NCBI RefSeq assembly: GCF_963924675.1
Contig: NC_089239.1
Location: forward strand, 32,759,818 to 32,823,817
Direction: 5' to 3'
Source of the DNA: Phocoena phocoena
Lineage: Eukaryota > Chordata > Mammalia > Artiodactyla > Phocoenidae
DNA: 64,000 nt
Shown: positions 60,492 through 64,000 of the stretch, piece by piece
Layout of the letters: every line of letters begins with the position of its first letter
Numbering within the stretch: the stretch's first letter is position 1
Notes under the pieces: generated by a model
Databases searched by the model: none
The model's input: only the letters and a program-made list of their open reading frames with translations
Told to the model about the DNA's origin: nothing
Made by a program: the position numbers and the translations under genes

Positions 60492-61757
60492 TCAAAATGG
60501 CACCTAAAAACATTTGATCCCATTTTCTCAAATGATTGTGAATATTAAAGCTAGTTTCAACACCTATTCACCAATATTTTTTAAATTCTTTGAGAGAAAA
60601 CATATTAAAATAATTTTTGGAGCTTTCTGCTAAATTGTGTCTTTAAAATATTTTCCATTTTCTAGTCATTGTGCAAGAGCAGAAAGTATCTTTTGATTCT
60701 ACACTAACACTTGTGATTTATGAACGGTCTTACATGAATTAGCTTCCATATGTTCCAAGTGCTGAGAATATAGCCTGAATTTTAAGGTCACCTCCAGAAC
60801 TCTCAGGATGGGACAGTACATCTAGTCCTCTCCCTTTTTCCTGGGCCACACGCTCACCATTCCAGACAAATGAGAATCCACCCACGTCTAAAGGATCTCC
60901 AGGGAAGATTTCTTAATACACCCTGTAACGTTTTCACTCTTGCTTTTAGTAGACGCTCCTTATTGCTAACTTTACTGCTTCTAGCTAAACCTGCTTCTTT
61001 TGTACTCCTCTCTATGGAGATGAAGAACAGCTGGTAAATATCTTCTGGGTAAAGGCACTTAAAATTCTAGAATTCAGTAATTAAAATACTTCTTTGCCTT
61101 TGACTAACATTTTTTACAATTTATTTGAGACTTTAATATGTTTTTAAGGATTCCTACATGCTTCCAGAGTTCTGGAATAATTCTTTTTTGTAAAGCTCAC
61201 TTTTCTATATGAGATATTGCCTCAGCAGCTAAGAGTAATAAAGGGATTGCTGTATATAAGTCTAAAATATAATCCTCTTGTTTGTTTAAACATGGCTATC
61301 AGAGGTATGAGCCATCCAAGTAGATGCTCATATTTAAATTTCTTTTTCACATCTGAAAACAAAGGGATGTGAAATAAATTACCAAAAAGTATTACTTCAT
61401 ACATACACTGACTTCATTTGCAAAGTAGCTTTGTTTGGGGGTCTTATCTAATTAAGCCATGAGCCTGGAATATCTTGACATAGATTATTTCTTTCAATAA
61501 CAATTATCAGTTATTAATAGAGCCTCAGAATCTACAAGCTTGGTTACAGCCACTATTTGTACAAGTATTGATATTATTGGCACTAGTTTTTCACGTAACT
61601 GCAATTTTACCTTGGATTTGTTTGGCTAAGTGCTCACAAGTCTAAAAATAAAGGAAAAAAACATGAAAATGGAAATATTTATGCTAGGTACACTATACTA
61701 TAGCATCTATTGAAAGGATGAACTGATTTTTTTCTCCCTCAAACATAGGTGAGGGCT
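60492..61757. other. No gene recognised
   Basis: AT-rich. The 60-codon minus frame at 61222-61404 has no support. Confidence 0.45.
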
Positions 61758-61985
61758 GTGCTTGGCAAACATTTTCTGTAAAGAACCAAATAATAAATAT
61801 TTTAGTCTTTGTATACCATATGGTCTCTCTTGCAGCTACTCAACTCTGCCTTTGTAGCAATAAAGGAGGCACAGAGAAAATATAAACAAATGCATGTGAC
61901 TATGTTAAAATACAGTTTTATTACAAACACATAAGAAATGCTGAATTTTGCCTGAAGACAATAATTTACCAACTCTTATTCTAAG
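61758..61985. mobile_element. hAT-like MITE
   Basis: The start 'gcttggcaaacattttctgt' then 'aagaaccaaataataaatat' and 'tctcttgcagctactcaact', and the end 'aataatttaccaactcttat', follow a widespread mammalian hAT-type MITE (start ggtcggcaaactttttctgt). It is non-coding. Confidence 0.75.
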
Positions 61986-62604
61986 ACAAGGAGTGGCAAG
62001 ACCTGCCTGGCTTCCTCTTCCCACACTCTCCAAAATCTCTCCTCTGTTGGGACACTGAGGGACTAATCTCCCCCAGGAAGAGAATTAAATTTCAAATCTA
62101 CAAGATTCCACACCTCCTCCATGTGCTGTGCTAGTATCTTGGATACTGACACTGGGCATTTTCAGTGTGAAGCCAGGCTGATGTATATCATGACCTCACA
62201 TTTCATTATCGGATCCCCTGGCTAAGCTTCCTGCTTGGATACTTCTGATTTTTCATAGTTTAGAGCAAAATCTAAGCTTTCCCACCACAATTCTTCCAAG
62301 AGATTAGACCACTCATCCCAAATTCTACCTCCAGTGATTGGATATCTAAATGTTCCTCATAAAATTTCATTTCTCAGTTGCTCTGGCCAAAATTACCAGA
62401 CTGATTTTTCATTCTTCTTCACTACAACCAATTAATCAGAAAACTATGTTAACTATACTTGAAAATACAAGCGTTCTTCAGCATCACCATGCTACCTCAT
62501 AGTTTAAACATCATTATCTCTTCTCTGGATTATTAAATCTACTATATAACTACAGTCTGTTTTTAATAAAGCAATTAGATAAGTAAAGAATAAGTTTGAT
62601 CACA
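61986..62604. other. No gene recognised
   Basis: Nothing assignable. Confidence 0.4.
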
Positions 62605-62825
62605 TCAAAATCCTCCCATGAGTTCCCATTTCACTGAAAGTAAAAACCAAGGCCCTTACAATGAAAAACATGATGCCAGTATAGATGATCTGTGCTACAT
62701 CCTCAGAGCGAGGCCTCTAACCCTCTACCATTCTCACCTGCTCTCTGGGGTCCAGCCACACTGGCCTCCTTGCTATTTCTTGAGCATACTGGGCACACTA
62801 CCACACCACATCATTTCGTAGACTT
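62605..62825 (+). mobile_element. L2 LINE 3' region, plus strand
   Basis: 'gttcccatttcactgaaagt', 'aaaaaccaaggcccttacaa' and 'ccagccacactggcctcctt' with 'gctatttcttgagcatactg' follow the L2 3' sequence in order. Confidence 0.65.
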
Positions 62826-62913
62826 CATTTTTCTGGAGGAAAAATTAAGCAGTGGCCTTACCTCCTTCTCTTTTATAGTATAATTCTACATTCTAAAAGT
62901 CCTGGGCCCTGAA

Positions 62914-62926
62914 CCAACATGGCGGA
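62914..62926 (+). promoter_or_regulatory. YY1-like site in the L1 5' UTR
   Basis: ccaacatggcgga, about a dozen bases from the L1 start, matches the AAnATGGCGG type of YY1 site. Human L1 has a YY1 site in the same position that sets the transcription start. Function here is inferred from that parallel. Confidence 0.6.
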
Positions 62927-63793
62927 GTAGAAGGACGTGCTCTCACTCCCTCTTGCAAGAACACCAGAATCACAGATAGCTCCTGGACAACTGTCGACAG
63001 GAAGACACTGGAACTCACCAAAAAAGATACCCCACATCCGAAGACAAAGGAGAAGCCACAATGAGACGGTAGGAGGGGCGCAATCACAATAAAATCAAAT
63101 CCCATAACCACTGGGTGGGTGTCTCACAAACTGGAGAACAATTATACCACAGAAGTCCATACACTGGAGTGAAGGTTCTGAACCCCACGTCAGGCTTCTG
63201 AAGCTGGGGGTCGAACATTGGGAGGAGGAATTCCTAGAGAATCAGACTTTGAAGGCTAGTGGGATTTGATTGCAGAACTTTGACAGGACTGAGGGAAACA
63301 GAGACTCCACTCTTGGAGGGCACACACAAAGTAGTGTGTGCATCGGGACCCAGGGGAAGGAGCAGTGACCCCATAGGAGACTGAACCAGACCTACCTGCT
63401 AGTCTTGGAAAGTCTCCTGCAGAGGCAGGGGGTGGCTGTGGCTCACCAAGGGACAAGGACACTGGCAGCAAAAGTTCTGGGAAGTACTCCTTGGTGTGAG
63501 CCCTCCCAGAGTCTGCCATTAGCCCCAACAAAGAGCCCAGGTAGGCTCCCTGTGTTGGGTAGCCTCAGGCCAAACAACCAACAGGGAGGGAACCCAGCCC
63601 CACCCATCAACAGTCAAGTGGATTAAAGTTTTACTGAGTTCTGCCCACCAGAGCAACAGTCAGCTCTACCCACCACCAGTCCCTCCCATCAAGCCTCTTA
63701 GATAGCCTCATCCACCAGAGGGCAGACAGCAGAAGCAAGAACTACAGTCCTGCAGCCTGTGGAACAAAACCCACATTCACAGAAAGAGACAAG

Positions 63794-64000
63794 ATGAACA
63801 TGCAGAGGGCTATGTACCAGATGAAGGAACAAGATAAAACCCCAGAAAAACAACTAAATGAAGTGGAGATAGGCAACCTTCCAGAAAAAGAATTCAGAAT
63901 AATGACAGTGAAGATGACCCAGGACCTCGGAAAAACAATGGAGGCAAAGATCGAGAAGATGCAAGAAATGTTTAACAAAGACCTAGAAGAGTTAAAGAAC
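63794..64000 (+). CDS. L1 ORF1 protein, N-terminal part (open at window end)
   Basis: The ATG at 63794 opens a frame that runs without a stop through 69 codons to base 64000. The product begins MNMQRAMYQMKEQDKTPEK and continues through 'VEIGNLPEKEFRIM' to 'METMEAK'-like charged sequence ('TMEAKIEKMQEMFNKDLEEL'), which looks like the start of the coiled coil. ORF1p is the L1 RNA-binding chaperone: an N-terminal coiled coil gives trimers, followed by an RRM and a C-terminal domain, not visible here. It forms RNPs with L1 RNA and ORF2p in the cytoplasm. I chose this start because the frame directly follows the 5' UTR and fits the family's N-terminus. Whether the whole ORF is intact cannot be judged. 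Confidence 0.8.
   Translation, partial: MNMQRAMYQMKEQDKTPEKQLNEVEIGNLPEKEFRIMTVKMTQDLGKTMEAKIEKMQEMFNKDLEELKN

Larger units (their letters stand above)
62903..64000 (+). mobile_element. L1 LINE 5' end, runs out of the window
   Basis: A GC-richer 5' UTR of about 890 bp, starting near 62903 with 'ggccctgaaccaacatggcg', is followed by the start of ORF1. L1 insertions are usually 5'-truncated, so a preserved 5' end means the copy could be full length (about 6 kb), with the rest beyond the window. The 5' UTR acts as the internal pol II promoter in L1 families. The frames inside it (62873-63111, 63256-63531, 63405-63626) are not supported as genes. Confidence 0.85.

Noticed and set aside
63256..63531. 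91-codon minus-strand frame
   Set aside because: Antisense to the L1 5' UTR, with no support as a gene.
57263..64000. The two plus-strand L1 parts at 57263 and 62903 as one rearranged element
   Set aside because: The first is a complete 3' end with A tail, the second a complete 5' end. An L2 and a hAT-like MITE lie between them, so they are separate insertions.
1..64000. CRISPR array, operon, phage or other prokaryotic system
   Set aside because: No regularly spaced repeats, no dense coding and no ribosome-binding-site pattern. Repeat content is mammalian throughout.

Overview
The window looks like a piece of mammalian nuclear DNA, most likely from a whale or dolphin. The strongest evidence is seven copies of one tRNA-derived SINE of the cetartiodactyl CHR type (several near-identical in their GC-rich body), two longer relatives of it, and several L1 copies sharing one 3' end. 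The ruminant BovB/Bov-A repeats were not seen. The species call is an inference from repeat content. The sequence is AT-rich throughout, and I recognise no host protein-coding exon, tRNA, rRNA or CRISPR array. It reads as intergenic or deep intronic DNA, and every open frame I could assign to a protein family belongs to a mobile element.

Layout. 1-6500 is mostly unassigned AT-rich DNA with a probable old LTR near 3.1-3.5 kb. 6.5-9.0 kb holds decayed minus-strand L1 pieces, with a CHR SINE at the edge of one. 9.5-13.5 kb has an L2 piece, an unassigned stretch cut by a SINE, and an unusually GC-rich block. 16.2-16.8 kb is a 5'-truncated L1. 19-30 kb has a MIR, an L2, a Tigger-type MITE, a short L1 with perfect 17-bp target-site duplications, a SINE with 15-bp duplications, an old L1 and an LTR-like repeat. 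30.06-30.84 kb is an orphan L1 5' UTR. 32.6-36.7 kb has an MLT1-like LTR, another LTR-like repeat, MIR/L2 remnants and two long SINEs. 37.3-38.8 kb is a mariner element with both ends, TA duplications, a broken transposase and a SINE inside it. 39.6-44.9 kb is the longest stretch with nothing recognised.

The second half is repeat-dense. It contains a Tigger-type MITE (45.0-45.3 kb), old L1 pieces (45.8-47.7 kb) and a hAT-like MITE carrying a long purine tract (47.7-48.0 kb). A Tigger1-like element spans 48.0-51.6 kb and is split by an L1 whose 5' part is inverted. After two more SINEs comes a 3.2-kb L1 (57.3-60.5 kb) with a dead reverse transcriptase. At the right edge an L1 5' UTR leads into an ORF1 that is still open at base 64000.

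The elements do not form a pathway. What they record is an order of insertion: ancient L2/MIR/MaLR/Tigger first, then mariner and L1, then CHR SINEs. I found no new biological system. The items most worth checking are the L1 at the right edge, the twin-primed L1 inside Tigger, the SINE-in-mariner nest, and two unassigned blocks at 9.8-11.4 kb and 12.6-13.5 kb.
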